DNA of 64,000 bases, taken from Tolypeutes matacus (Eukaryota; Chordata; Mammalia; Cingulata; Chlamyphoridae). Where the stretch lies: assembly GCA_026826555.1 (NCBI GenBank), contig JAKSZT010053764.1:35832534-35896533 (forward strand), read 5' to 3'. How positions within the stretch are numbered: position 1 is the first letter of the stretch; each line of letters starts with the position of its first letter. Positions 35,701 through 45,984 of this stretch are shown in pieces. The notes below the pieces were generated by a model that did no database searches, was not told the DNA's origin, and saw only the letters and a program-made list of their open reading frames with translations. The position numbers were made by a program, and so were the translations under genes.

Positions 35701-38700
35701 ACTGTCCTGGTCTCAGGTTCTTCTACCTTTGTCTTCAATAGAATCTCAAGTGCCCCTGCAGTCCAAATTGAGGATAGAGAATCCCCACTACTTCCCCAGC
35801 CTCTTCCCTTGCCTGAGAGGCAGCCTCAAAGCTTGCCTGAAACCCAGTCCAAATCCCAGCCCCTACATCTACTTGACTCTACTCAGGTCAAGCCCCAGAC
35901 CTCCCTGGAATCCTGGCTCCCAAATCTACCTCCTTCATTCCCACCCCAGATTAGGGGCTGTGGGGTATCTTTCCATAGCCTCCAGAATGAGGCACAGAAT
36001 TTCAACCTAACTATAATTTACCACCTGGAATGGCATGTGTTGCAGAAGCAACAGGATAGTTTGTGGGGTTTACCCACTGTGGTCCAAAGATCTCAGGAAG
36101 CCTTTTGTCCTCCAGCTCCCAACTTTCCTCAGTACCACCGGGCCTCCCAAGCCCATGTTCCTGTTTCCATCGATACTGGACATTTTCCTCTCAGTAGTGA
36201 GATCCAGAAGAAACTAGAGCACCACCTTCGAAAGAGACTCATCCAACATCGTTGGGGCCTGCCCCGCAGGATCTTTGAGTCTCTGTCACTGCTGAAGCCT
36301 CCAGCCGAAGTTCCAGAGATAGCTGAGTCAAAGAGCAGTTATGGACTATCATGGCTCTCTGTGTTTAAGCGTGAGAGCAGCAAAGATCTAAAGACTATTG
36401 GATTGAGCCTTTCTGGAAGCTTCTATGAGAAAAGCTCAGAAATGTCTCAGCTAGAGGAGAATCGAGAGATGAGTCAGGAACATAACCTGGAGAATAGCTC
36501 AAAAGACCAACTCTTGAGGGACCCAGAAGTTTCCTCAATTAAGGATCTGAAGTCTGACTCTGAGAAAGACCCAAAAATTTCCATGGTGAGTCCTTCAGGG
36601 AATAATTCAAGGGCCTCAGGGGTCAGCCTAGAACAGAAGAAACTGGAAAATAGTCTGAAAGTACATCTGAGCAAGAAGTTTGATCAAATTAATGAGGGTA
36701 GGATCCCTGTGGTTGTGCATAGTTCATGGCACACTGTCAAGCACACATTGCCTCTTCCTGCAAAATCCCAGACCCCCATGAAACAAGGAAATTCAGCACA
36801 ACGAGGGAAAGAGGACCACTGCCTGAATACCTCTCAGGAGCTTTCCTTCATTGATTCCAGCACACTACAGCTGTTGGAAGCCCATATTACAAAGTTTAGA
36901 TTGAGGATGATATGGGGCCTTCCAGACAAGGTCCTGGAATCCATAAAAATGTTTAAATTGAAAGAGTCCTCATCCTGGTGCTCTTTCCATTCCAACTTTC
37001 CTTCCTCTGTCACCCTTGTTTCTGGGGTTGCCTCCAGAGCTAAGGTTTCTGAGACCTTTAGAAGAAGCACTCAAGCTTTTCAGGCAGATAAGGAGCTAAC
37101 AACAATTTCAGTCCCCATCCCGGATCATCCTCTCCCTGACACTTCACCTGAGGGCAAGGAAGGACAGGATACCAAGATTCAGTCACCCTCTGATGTCAAT
37201 CATAAGCTTGCAGAAGACTTTGGGACAACTAAGGATGTCATCCATGTTCACTTGGATGACAGAGGGATTAGCATGCAGCAGCAGCAGGAGCCTTGGGTCC
37301 CCCGCACACATAGCACCATAGACAATAAGAGTCAGAGTGAGACTGCAACAGCAAGTAGACTCAGCCCAGAGCTGCCCACAAGTCAGACCGGGGCTGGACA
37401 AGAGCCAAGGGACCAGCAAGTGAGTTCCAGCGATAGAGTAGAAATGCTTCAGGACAATGGGATGGTGGAGAATAATTTAAAACATTTTTCTCCTTTGAAT
37501 GTGTCCAGGGAGATATTCAAGGCTGAGGAGCTCTATGCTCAGCAATTACAAACTAATGATGTCTCACAAATGGCAAATGTGAAGACCAGTGAAGTAGAAA
37601 CCACCTTGCCCAAGGAACGTTCCCCCTCACCAAGAATATCAGTTCCCCAAGACCTCGAACTATCACACCTTAAAAAGCAACTGTTTGGTGAGTTAAAGTT
37701 TAAAGTGGAGGCCAAAGAGCATCAACAGGCTCAAGAGAGCTTGTCTTCCAAGGCCTCAGTGACTCGTGCCCAGAATATCTCCAGTGGGGACATGGCAGAC
37801 TCCCAGGTGCTGCATGTTCACTTGGATGACAGAAGGATTAGCATGCAGCAGCAGCAGGAGCCTTGGGTCCCTAAGCATGTCTTAGGGAAGTGTCAGGATA
37901 AGAATTTCCCACCAGTTGCTGAAAGAGTGAACCCCCAGGGACCTGAAACAGGAGAGCTCGGTGGAGGGGATGCAGGTTTGGGGACATACCATGTCAGAAG
38001 GAAGAGTTATCCTGCTCAGGTCAGGAAATTAGAGGAGACTCTTGGGAGTCAGTCCTCTCAGTGTCTGTCACAGATGCAACAGCCTCCTCCTGAAAGTCCT
38101 TTCAGGAAAACGATGAAGCACTTTTTACAATGGCTTCATCCTAGGACAAAATGCAAAGAGCAGGGAATTTCCCTGGAAAAACGTAGCTCCGTGTCAGCCT
38201 CTCTGCAGAGTAGAGGCCCAGTTAAAAGTAGAGCTGCCTTTACTAGGATGACTGAAGCTCAGAATCTCGTGGCAGATAATGGGAAGTTCCTGGAGGAGAA
38301 ACTGGGGCGTAGGCATGGAGGAGATATCACCTGTCCCCAAGAGTCCCTCCCCTCCCCAATGAAGTTTGGGGAAACTTGGCACAAGGTGCAACTGAAGGCC
38401 CAGGCAGAGCCCATCCAGGGGCATCCCTTCAACTATAGGGCTCCCTCTCATAAAGTGACAAATACTGACTCCAGCAGCCAAAAAGCTGTGCGTGCTGGCC
38501 CAAACCATCCTACACGTGGTAGATGGATCAGAGACAGGGACAGACATCCCCAGAAAGTTGTGGGATTCGAGGTGTGTCAGAGTTATCCCCCATCCACGAC
38601 CCTCAGGGAACCTGAGTACTGTAGGAGGCCCACCTGCATGCCTCAAGAATGCCAGGTGCCTCAGGCTACCTTTACCACCGCTGAAGGCAACCGCAGAGAT

Positions 38701-38772
38701 TTGTCTCTCCTATCCAGGCAGAAAATGCTTCGCCAGCAGTTCCAGGGAGGAACATCCCCCCCAAAAAAATAA
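32535..38772 (+). CDS. SPATA31D1: SPATA31D-type gene (spermatogenesis-associated 31, subfamily D), four exons, intact
   Basis: Four exons (32535-32720, 33482-33527, 34142-34202, 34431-38772) with GT-AG introns of 761, 614 and 228 bp join in frame to encode 1,544 residues. The N-terminus has one hydrophobic segment (about residues 32-47, YGLGLLFLLLCYLVL) followed by a basic stretch (RAKRRRKGG). The rest is a long, Pro/Ser-rich, largely disordered protein with the family signature QLFWGPPSLHSESL (about 505-518) and further WGLP modules near 643, 705 and 925. The exon layout, the CxDPFCEVC motif (about 119-128) and FLERQVKKRGDFLMWKE match human SPATA31D1, as I recall it, at similar length. The family is testis-enriched and mouse Spata31 is needed for spermatogenesis; the molecular role is unclear. 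The ATG has a good context (A at -3, G at +4). Orthology to one particular human D gene (D1, D3 or D4) cannot be decided here. Confidence 0.9.
33482..33527 (+). CDS. SPATA31D1: SPATA31D exon 2
   Basis: 46 nt between a polypyrimidine-rich acceptor (TTTTCTCAG|CG) and GAAAG|GTAAGG. It encodes RQGRAKRRRKGGTLK and the first base of a glycine codon. The basic patch just after the membrane segment is a family feature. Confidence 0.88.
34142..34202 (+). CDS. SPATA31D1: SPATA31D exon 3
   Basis: 61 nt between TTTCCCAG|GT and AAAAG|GTGATT. It encodes WRAYQKEEEEARKLLSSLK, a short charged helix-like segment found after the basic patch in family members. The phase matches both neighbours. Confidence 0.88.
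34431..38772 (+). CDS. SPATA31D1: SPATA31D exon 4 (main coding exon)
   Basis: The acceptor CTGGCTGCAG ends at 34430; the first residues are SFVLPVSCSPLGQHH, close to human SPATA31D1. A second in-phase acceptor (TCTCCTGCAG, ending 34454) would drop eight residues. The exon is open for 4,342 nt to TAA at 38770-38772. It contains a nearly exact 59-bp internal repeat (37243-37301 and 37813-37871) and a conserved aromatic/basic C-terminal motif (FRKTMKHFLQWLH). Confidence 0.92.
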
Positions 38773-38804
38773 TTCATTCTTTGTTGATAATATTGATCCT
38801 CCCC

Positions 38805-38810
38805 AATAAA
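38805..38810 (+). terminator. SPATA31D1: Poly(A) signal AATAAA of SPATA31D
   Basis: CCCCAATAAATG lies 33 bp after the stop codon, followed by T/GT-rich sequence (TTTCTTCT..., GTGGTGTCTTCTCTGTGT). Copy 2 has AATAAA in the same position (56318). Confidence 0.8.
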
Positions 38811-38829
38811 TGTTTCTTCTAATAAGAGT

Positions 38830-39680
38830 GGTGTCTTCTCTGTGTATTGTGTTTGGAGCATGGGTTTGGGGGTATCTTAGGGCTTGTATTTAGGAAAAGG
38901 AAGGAGTCAGTTTAGTTGTAACTGATCAACTTTGACTTCTAAAGGGTGACCCTGGAACTTGGTGAGGAACAGGTGCTATCACTTGTCCCCCAAAACTCTT
39001 TCCCTCCCTGATGAAGTATGAGGAGAGGGGCTGTATGTCCCACCTCTAAGTTTAGTCTTAAGAGAAATGTATAGCAGCCATCACCTTCCGCTTCTTTGCT
39101 CTTCAATCTTTCGTAGCAAAGACAGATCTTCCATATCTGAATGGGGTCAGGGACAAGTATATTTTCAAGAAAATAGTGGCTTAATTGTTTTTTTAGCAGA
39201 AATTGTCATGCCCAGAGGATCACAGGTGGGTAGACCTTGAATGGTGGTATCTGGTGTGTGTGGGGGAAGTTTTTGCTTTAGTAGCTACTGGGATAGATGG
39301 GGTAAGGCCTAGGAATAGGGTAGATGCTGCTTAAGAATTTGTCATATGGCTCATGTCAAGTACTTTGAACCTGACATTGAGGCTTCCCCACTAGAAAAGA
39401 ACCTTGAGGAAATGGTTCCCAGGATAACTCTTCAGGTTGCCTGGGTTGATGACATCTTTTCAGGGAAAAGGGATTACCCAGCCATCACTGGTAGGAGAAT
39501 GGATTAGGCAGCAACCCAGTTCCCAGGAGCGAAATAAAAGCAGAGACTGAGGAAAAGATTGAGTCAGAGTGAGAAAGGAAGAAACAACAGAAAAGGGCAA
39601 AGAATGACCTTGCAAGTGGAATAAAACAAAAGTTTCTGCCCCATCATCCCTATATCACAAAACTGTCCTGTTCCCCACTT
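38830..39680. other. Downstream flank shared with the second SPATA31 unit
   Basis: No gene. Parts align by eye with 56345-57480 (for example GTGTCTTCTCTGTGTATTGTG against GTGTCTTCTATGTGTGCTGTG), so the duplicated unit extends past the poly(A) site. Confidence 0.5.
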
Positions 39681-39689
39681 CTCCAATCT

Positions 39690-40030
39690 GATCCAGACAC
39701 CAACTTGAGGTTGATCAGGGCACTGCAGAGCATCCTGATGCCGTTTTGGTAGAAGTGTACGTGGGGCTGTTCTTTGAGCAGTCAAAGAGTAATTGCAGGG
39801 ATATTGTTTGGTCTGGCATCACTTGCTTTAGGGAAAGTGATCTTGGTGCCTTCCTTCCAGCTGTGCTTGATGACAATATGCAAGATCTTGCTCTTAGTGT
39901 GCACAGTTCACTCATCAGGATGGAGGTGCCACTTTGTGATCTTCATGGGCTTGGAAGACAGGACTCCTGAAACTCATGAAGCACAGGTGAGTCCTAGATC
40001 ATGTACCAGGGTTACAGACATTTGGTAGCA
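39690..40030 (-). pseudogene. DNAJB-type (HSP40 class B) pseudogene, C-terminal substrate-binding region
   Basis: The minus-strand translation gives MKITKWHLHPDE, a stop, then KSKILHIVIKHSWKEGTKIT, FPK and NNIPA, a second stop, and further degraded text. WKEGTKITFPK and NNIPA are hallmarks of the DNAJB1/4/5 C-terminal domain. At least two in-frame stops and no introns point to a processed or relic pseudogene. A related relic lies in the same place and strand after the second SPATA31 copy (57490-58560), so it was probably part of the duplicated unit. Confidence 0.8.
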
Positions 40031-40929
40031 CACCATGGACCTCTGTGGAATGTAGCTTAGGTCAAGACTGCACACATATCTACCCATAAAATAGGGGCAT
40101 GATGGAAAGAAACTCCACTTGCACGTAGGCTGGGACTCAAGAATGGGATGAGTTACTCAAAGGGCACTTTAAGGTAGTGTTTCCAAAAAGACTTGTGAAT
40201 GCTGGATGTCTAAAAGAGAAAAACAGACGTCCACTAGAGCCATTTCTCACTGCCCCACTTTTGCCTTCTTGTCCATGCCATTGATCCTTCAATGTTTGAA
40301 GCTTAGGGTTGCAGAAAGATTGCTGATTCTGTGGAGGCCCTGGGAGGGACACAATGTTGGATGAGGCCCAAGGCTGGGAACTTGAAAGTAGGGAGGTCAG
40401 TGAGAGACCCCAGCATCCAAGTGGATGGACCATCCAATAAATCACCCCTCCCCCCCTATGCTACACTTTATTAATTTAGTGTCCTTTATCTCCTTTCCAG
40501 TTCAGTTATGGCCACACTCTAGAACTGATCACGAGGAACACCTCTGCTTTCTGAAATAATATAGTCTGACTTGTCACCCTTTGAGCTCATCTCTTAATTC
40601 TTCCAGCATGTGTCCTCAGTGTGCCAATTTTTCATTTCAGGAACTGTAAATCATTAATTTTCCACATTCTCCTTATCTGTTCACCAACCTCTTCATTTTC
40701 TCTCTAAGGTACACTTGATGGTCCATCATGCAACCAACTTTCAAAAAGCTCCACTCCACGTGGGCGCATTCCATTATCCTTTATTCCTTCCTGTCAAAAT
40801 TCCATCTCCCTGCCTTTTCCAGAAATGCCCTCCTCTACGTGAGTGATCACTATTGGATAAAATCACAGAATCGATTACATTGGTGCCACAGTAAATTCAT
40901 GGTCAACCCCAGCACTGCCTAGAAATCAT

Positions 40930-41045
40930 TCATTCCACTTATAATTATCAAGTGCTTACTATGTGCACTCTTCTAAGCTTGTGGGTGTTCATCAGTGAAC
41001 AAAACAAATGGAGTTCCCTGTTCTGGTGGAGCTTAGAGCATTGTT
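40930..41045 (-). mobile_element. L2 3'-end relic
   Basis: 'ATCATTCATTCCACTTATAATTATCAAGTGCTTACTATGTGCACTC' and 'CATCAGTGAACAAAACAAATGGAGTTCCCTG' are the antisense L2 end. Confidence 0.55.
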
Positions 41046-41339
41046 TCACTTTCCCCAAATTTAAGGCCATCACCATTTGCTAGCACATGAGCTGGACCCA
41101 CAATTCACAGAGGAACTAGGAGCCATCAGATGAGAGCTTTCCAAACAAAAGCCTTCAAAAAACACTGTATCCCATCCTTTTCTTTCCTGTGTTATATGTA
41201 AAGAGGTTTCTCTCAGTGGTCCCCAACTTATGTCCTGAAATTTCTTTACGGAGAGATCACTAAACTCGTTTCCATGGAGTGCCCCCAAATTTGCCAGATG
41301 TCTTTATTCTGTACTCTCTCCTCATGAGGCACTTAACCT

Positions 41340-41990
41340 CTTTTATTTTTAAAGCTTTTTATTATGGAAATATTCTAACATACACAAGAGCAGATAACAA
41401 AATATAACTTTCCACGTAACCCACACCCAAACTTTACAGTCATTTGGCATGTGTGATATACCTCATTTTTTTTTCATTAAACATAGTGCAAAACTCCATT
41501 TAAATACCTCACCAGCCATCTCTTAGAAGCTATGTTATGTGCCCTTTTGTCTCTCCCATTCCTTTGATATTTATCACATGAGGCACACACTTTTCCACAA
41601 CAAATGTACATAGTATTGGTGACTGAAAATCATTGCATTTTATAAGCTTTGGCTATCAGTTCTCCTTTGTTTTTCAGTCAACTCTGAGGAGTCATTTGAA
41701 TGAATTCTCTCCCCACCCCGTCCCCAATACAAGAAGTAATCTTACCAAGCAATGTCAGTGCACAATATTGTAGTTCCTTAATCACATAGTAACTATTACA
41801 TGCAAAAAAGTATAGGGAGTAGAAAAGTACATGTTAGTGAAACCTTGAGATTGCTATATAAATGCTTTAAAATGTTTAGGAGAAAACTTTTTTTTTTCCC
41901 TTTCACACATTTAAAATGAGTTATCAGGCTTCCCATTAAACACAGAAGATAAAACACACTTGTTTATCTCCTCCCCTTCCCAAAATGCCA
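41340..41990. other. Unassigned AT-rich sequence with L1-like relic text
   Basis: 'TTTTTATTATGGAAATATTCTAACATAC' and the text after it resemble a degraded L1/MER-type 3' region. No gene is seen. Confidence 0.35.
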
Positions 41991-42822
41991 TTAAAAGTAA
42001 AGGATAACATGAAAAGATGCTTGGCACCATTTGTCATCAAGGAAAGGCAAGTCAAAACCACAATAAGATATCACTTCACACCCACTAGAATGGCTAGAAT
42101 AAAAAAGATAAAAACAAGTGTTGGCAAGGATGCGGAGAAATTAGAACTCTTACACATTACTGGTGGGAATATAAAATGGTGCAATTGCTTTGGAAAACAG
42201 TCTGGCCATTCCTCAAATGATTAAACAGAATTACCATGTGACTCAGCAACACTACTCCTGGGTATTTACCCAAGAGAATTGAAAACATAGGTCCACACAA
42301 AAACTGATACATGAATGTTCATGGTAGCATTACTCATAATAGTTAAAAGGCAGAAACAATCCAAATGTCCACCAGTGGATGAACTGATGAAATGTGGTAT
42401 ATTTATATAATGGAATATTATTCAGCCATGAAATAATGAAATACTTAAACATGCTACATACAGTTTGAATGAACCTCAAAATCTTTATGCTAAGTAAAAG
42501 AAGTCAGGCACAAAAGAACACATTACATGTTTCCATTTCCATTCACAAGAAATGTACAGAATAGGGAAATCTGTTGAAACAAAGTAGATTAGTGGTTACT
42601 TAGGGCTTGGGGGTGGAGTGGGGAAATAGCGAGGTGACTGCCAAAAGGGTGTGGGTTTTCTTTTTGAGGTGATGAAAATATTCTAAAATTGACTATGGTG
42701 ACGGTTGCACATATCTGTGAATATACTAAAAACAACTGAATTGTACATTTTAAATGGTTAAATTGTATGGTATGTGAAATAAAGTACTGGTATGTAAATC
42801 TCAATAAAGCTGTTAAAAGTAA
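41990..42822 (+). mobile_element. 5'-truncated L1 (ORF2 end + 3' UTR)
   Basis: Sense L1 text runs from 'ATGAAAAGATGCTTGGCACCATTTGTCATC' (ORF2 C-terminal region) through 'GGAATATTATTCAGCCATGAAATAATG' to the 3' end 'CTCAATAAAGCTGTTAAAAG'. Stops and frameshifts leave no intact frame. Confidence 0.85.
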
Positions 42823-43319
42823 AGGATTAAAAAAGAATAAACCCTTGTGGATGATAAGAAAGGGAGAGGATATATCAAAAGGTGTCAACCAACTTTTGGA
42901 AGTTGGAAATCTGGCACCTGCAAACCAATTCACACTTCTAAGCACCAGAAGATCAACAACCTGGTAGCATCAAATAAAGAAATTAGGGGTTACATGCTAT
43001 AAAAACGATTATTTGAATTTTTGGTTCTTTTGTACTTTTTAATGTGTATAATTTTTTAAAATGTGTGGTAGTTTACAGTATTTTGTAAAATCCTATTGAA
43101 TGTTAATATGCTTCAATTCTGCTACAAGGATCTAAGGGTTTTGTTTTTGTTTTGCCTTGGACAATCTGATACAACTGTTTTTAAAGTTGGCATTGTACAC
43201 TTCACTTCTGGGGCCTGGGTGTGGTGGTGGCAACTGGTAGCAACTGCAGGAATCAAAGCCAGAAACCTCAAAACTTAGGTAAACTTCAAGGCAACATACT
43301 CAATAGTCCATTTTTAAAA

Positions 43320-43640
43320 TGAGGAAAAGTTTGAATGGATACAAAAACAACTATATACTCCTTACGCAGATTTGCCTATTAACATTTTGACCCATTTTGA
43401 TGTCCCCCCCACACACACATTTTGAGAATACATCATGCCCTTCATGTTTGAATATTTCATTGTCTACTTAAGAAAAATGATATTCTCTTAAACATTCACA
43501 GTATGGTTATCCCTTTGTGTAAATTTAACATTGACATAAAGCTTTTAACTAATCTCACATCCATAATCCATCTTTGCCAGTTTATCTAATAAAGCCCTTT
43601 ATGGCTTTTTTTGTTTGTTTTTGTTACCTCCTGTCTAGAA
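43320..43640. other. Old L1/DNA-element-like relic, unassigned
   Basis: 'ATATACTCCTTACGCAGATTTGCC' and 'TTTTGACCCATTTTGATGTCC' resemble degraded LINE 3' text. No gene is recognised between 42823 and 44640. Confidence 0.3.
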
Positions 43641-44865
43641 CCATGTATTTAACTGTCATGTGTTTTTAGTCTCCTTTAACCTGGAACAGTTTCTCAGCCT
43701 TTTTATAACATGGTCATTTTTCAAGAAAACATTTGACGTGCCCTTTTTACAGCCCCTTCTCACCTGGACAATTTTTTGTGGAGCTTATTTTGATCAGACT
43801 TTAAAGGATGTTTTTACCTTCGTGGATCTTAGGGACCTGAAGGGCAGTTTTAACCAAGCTTGCTAGAAAAGATAATATCAGACATGGGAGGATACTGGAG
43901 GGATTTTTCTGAACAAAGAGACCTCCTGCCATTAAGGGAAGGGTAGATAAGAGGAAGTGGAGACAAAGGAGAAGCTGTGGGTGCAGGAGAAGACAGGCAA
44001 AGAAAGGAGCTATCGTTAATGGTCCTGAACTAGAATTAGTGGGGACATGTAAGCAAGCAAAATAAGGTAATGACACAGGATTAATTTCAGCATTTTATAA
44101 TCTATATAATGAAACTAAGGATTATAAATCTGTTAAATGAGAGGCTAACATAGGAACCTAAAACCATCATCATCATCAACAAAGTCTTGTCATTATTTTT
44201 TAAAACTAGGAGCCAATAAGAATTTTGTTGAAAAGTTAGAAAGTAGATAGGAAAAATCACAAAACCTTTCATAGGTCTGAAAACCATTGGTGCGATTCAA
44301 AACAAAAGGTATTGTTAAATATAATTTCAATTTGATGTCCAAGCATCGTGTGTTTGGCAGTGCAGGTTGTGGTCCAGCATAATTGCTCTGTATAATCAAG
44401 GAAGAATTAAAAATGTTGAGGGAGGGAGCTTGGCAGAAAAAAGGGAGAGAAGTAATATGGGACACTGCATGGTTGGAGGGCGCTAGATTTGAGAGCCCTC
44501 GGGGACAGAACAACCTAAAAGGGAATTTGGGAGAGGAAGAATTAAAAGATTTTAAAAATCTTTTGTCAAGGGGTGTCCTATGCTTTTGTCTCCCTCTTTG
44601 TCACACTTCGTTTTTGTGAAAGCATGGGGGGCAGCTGTTGAGTTATATTTCTGGTTTGATACAAGAAAAATCACATTACATATATAGGGAGCTGCAGCTG
44701 AGGACAGAATGTATCGAGTGTAAATTCCTGGGAATTGGCAAAAACTCCAGGGAGAATATCAGACTTTCCAAGATTATGTAGGGTCCAAAATCATCAATCA
44801 GTAAAAGGGTCTCAGGTAATAGCCAGGCCACAGGTGGAATAAATAGAAAATTTCATAAAGGTTTG

Positions 44866-45511
44866 CATAGCAGTTTGGCATTATTTATGAATTCCAAAAA
44901 TAGATACTGGATTATGCTTGTAAACTGGTCTGTTCTTCTGGGCATGATTAAATTATGACTAGGGCTTTGATTGGGCCACGTCAGTAGGATGTTGAGACCC
45001 CACCCCTTGGTGGGCAGGGACTCAGAGATAAAACTACATGGTAGAGCAGAGGAGTTAGTTGGAGTTTTGATGTTGGTGTTCTGATGCTGAGGTCTGAGCT
45101 GGAGCCTCGGGAAGTAAGCACACAGAGGAGCTTGGTTGTGAGGAAAGCAAAAAGGCCCTGGGAAAAGAGATGTGCCATTCACCTGATAGTCTACAGCTGG
45201 CCTTGTGGAGAGAGGCAAAGCCAAGAGAGCCTCATAGCCTACAGCTGACCTTGTGGAGATAGCAGAGGAGCTGAGCCCGGAGACAAGCAAGCCCCAGGAA
45301 GAGAGGAACCCAGGAAGCCTGAGCCCTCACAGAACCCTTGAAGACGTTGGCAGCCATCTTGCTCCAACAGGTGGCAATAAACTTTGGTGAGAGAAGCTAC
45401 TTATGCTTTATGGCCTGGTAACTGTGGGCTTCTACCCCAAATAAATACCCTTTGTGACAGCCAGCCAATTTCTGGTATTTTGCATTAGCACCCCTTTGGC
45501 TGACTAACACA
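44866..45511 (+). mobile_element. Solo LTR of the 11602 family, inserted upstream of SPATA31 copy 2; perfect TSD
   Basis: It matches the LTR at 11602 from TAGCAGTTTGG to GGCTGACTAACACA, with ATAAAACTACATGG and CCCCAAATAAATACCC (TATA-like and poly(A) signals). GTTTG is exact on both sides (44861-44865 and 45512-45516). The first two bases have changed from TG to CA. It sits 290 bp upstream of the copy-2 exon-1 ATG. The matching place in copy 1 (about 32262) is empty, so it came after the duplication. Confidence 0.92.
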
Positions 45512-45556
45512 GTTTGGTTTGATGAAAGGGTAGAGTTGGAGGTTAGGGTGGAAGGA

Positions 45557-45563
45557 TATAAAG
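45557..45563 (+). promoter_or_regulatory. Possible TATA box (TATAAAG) upstream of SPATA31 copy 2
   Basis: GGATATAAAGGCCC lies 238 bp before the exon-1 ATG, 45 bp after the LTR. Copy 1 has no such motif at the aligned place. Whether a transcript starts near 45590 is unknown. Confidence 0.35.
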
Positions 45564-45800
45564 GCCCAGGAGGGGTAGAGATATCTTCTGGGCTGGATGG
45601 TGGGGTGAAGGGCTATGGGTTCATCTGCCTTGCATTACCCCCTCCCCCACCCTCAAGAACCCTTTATATCTGTACCAAAGCTCTGTGATGTGGGCCTGGA
45701 ACTCTGGTCTAGAATGTGTACTCTTAGTGCTCAGTTGCCTGAGGCAACAATGCCCTTCCCATGAGGACCACCTCCTTTGTCTGAGGAGCCCTACTGAACC

Positions 45801-45944
45801 ATGCCTGAGCTCCAGCTCACTTTCCTGGATATTGATTCTATTTTTGCCTTCCTATGTGGTGTGGGACTCCTCTTTTTATTTTTGTGCTACCTATAGGGGA
45901 ATCCATGTTTTCCAATATTTTGTAAACAGAGAGACATCAATCAG
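45801..45944 (+). pseudogene. SPATA31: SPATA31 copy 2 exon 1, with nonsense codon
   Basis: ATG CCT GAG ... encodes MPELQLTFLDIDSIF and a hydrophobic segment, then TAG (45894). The last 17 codons before CAG|GTAAGT align codon for codon with copy 1, where the TAG codon is GTG. An in-frame TGA lies just upstream of this ATG, and an ATG at 45761 runs into TGA after seven codons. Confidence 0.7.
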
Positions 45945-45984
45945 GTAAGTAAACTTTATGCCCACACACCCCCCCCAGAGATTT

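Noticed and set aside
34435..38772. SPATA31D as a single-exon gene starting at 34435
   Set aside because: The frame opens with GTG, not ATG, just inside a spliced exon. Upstream exons 1-3 have perfect phase and known family content, so the start is 32535.
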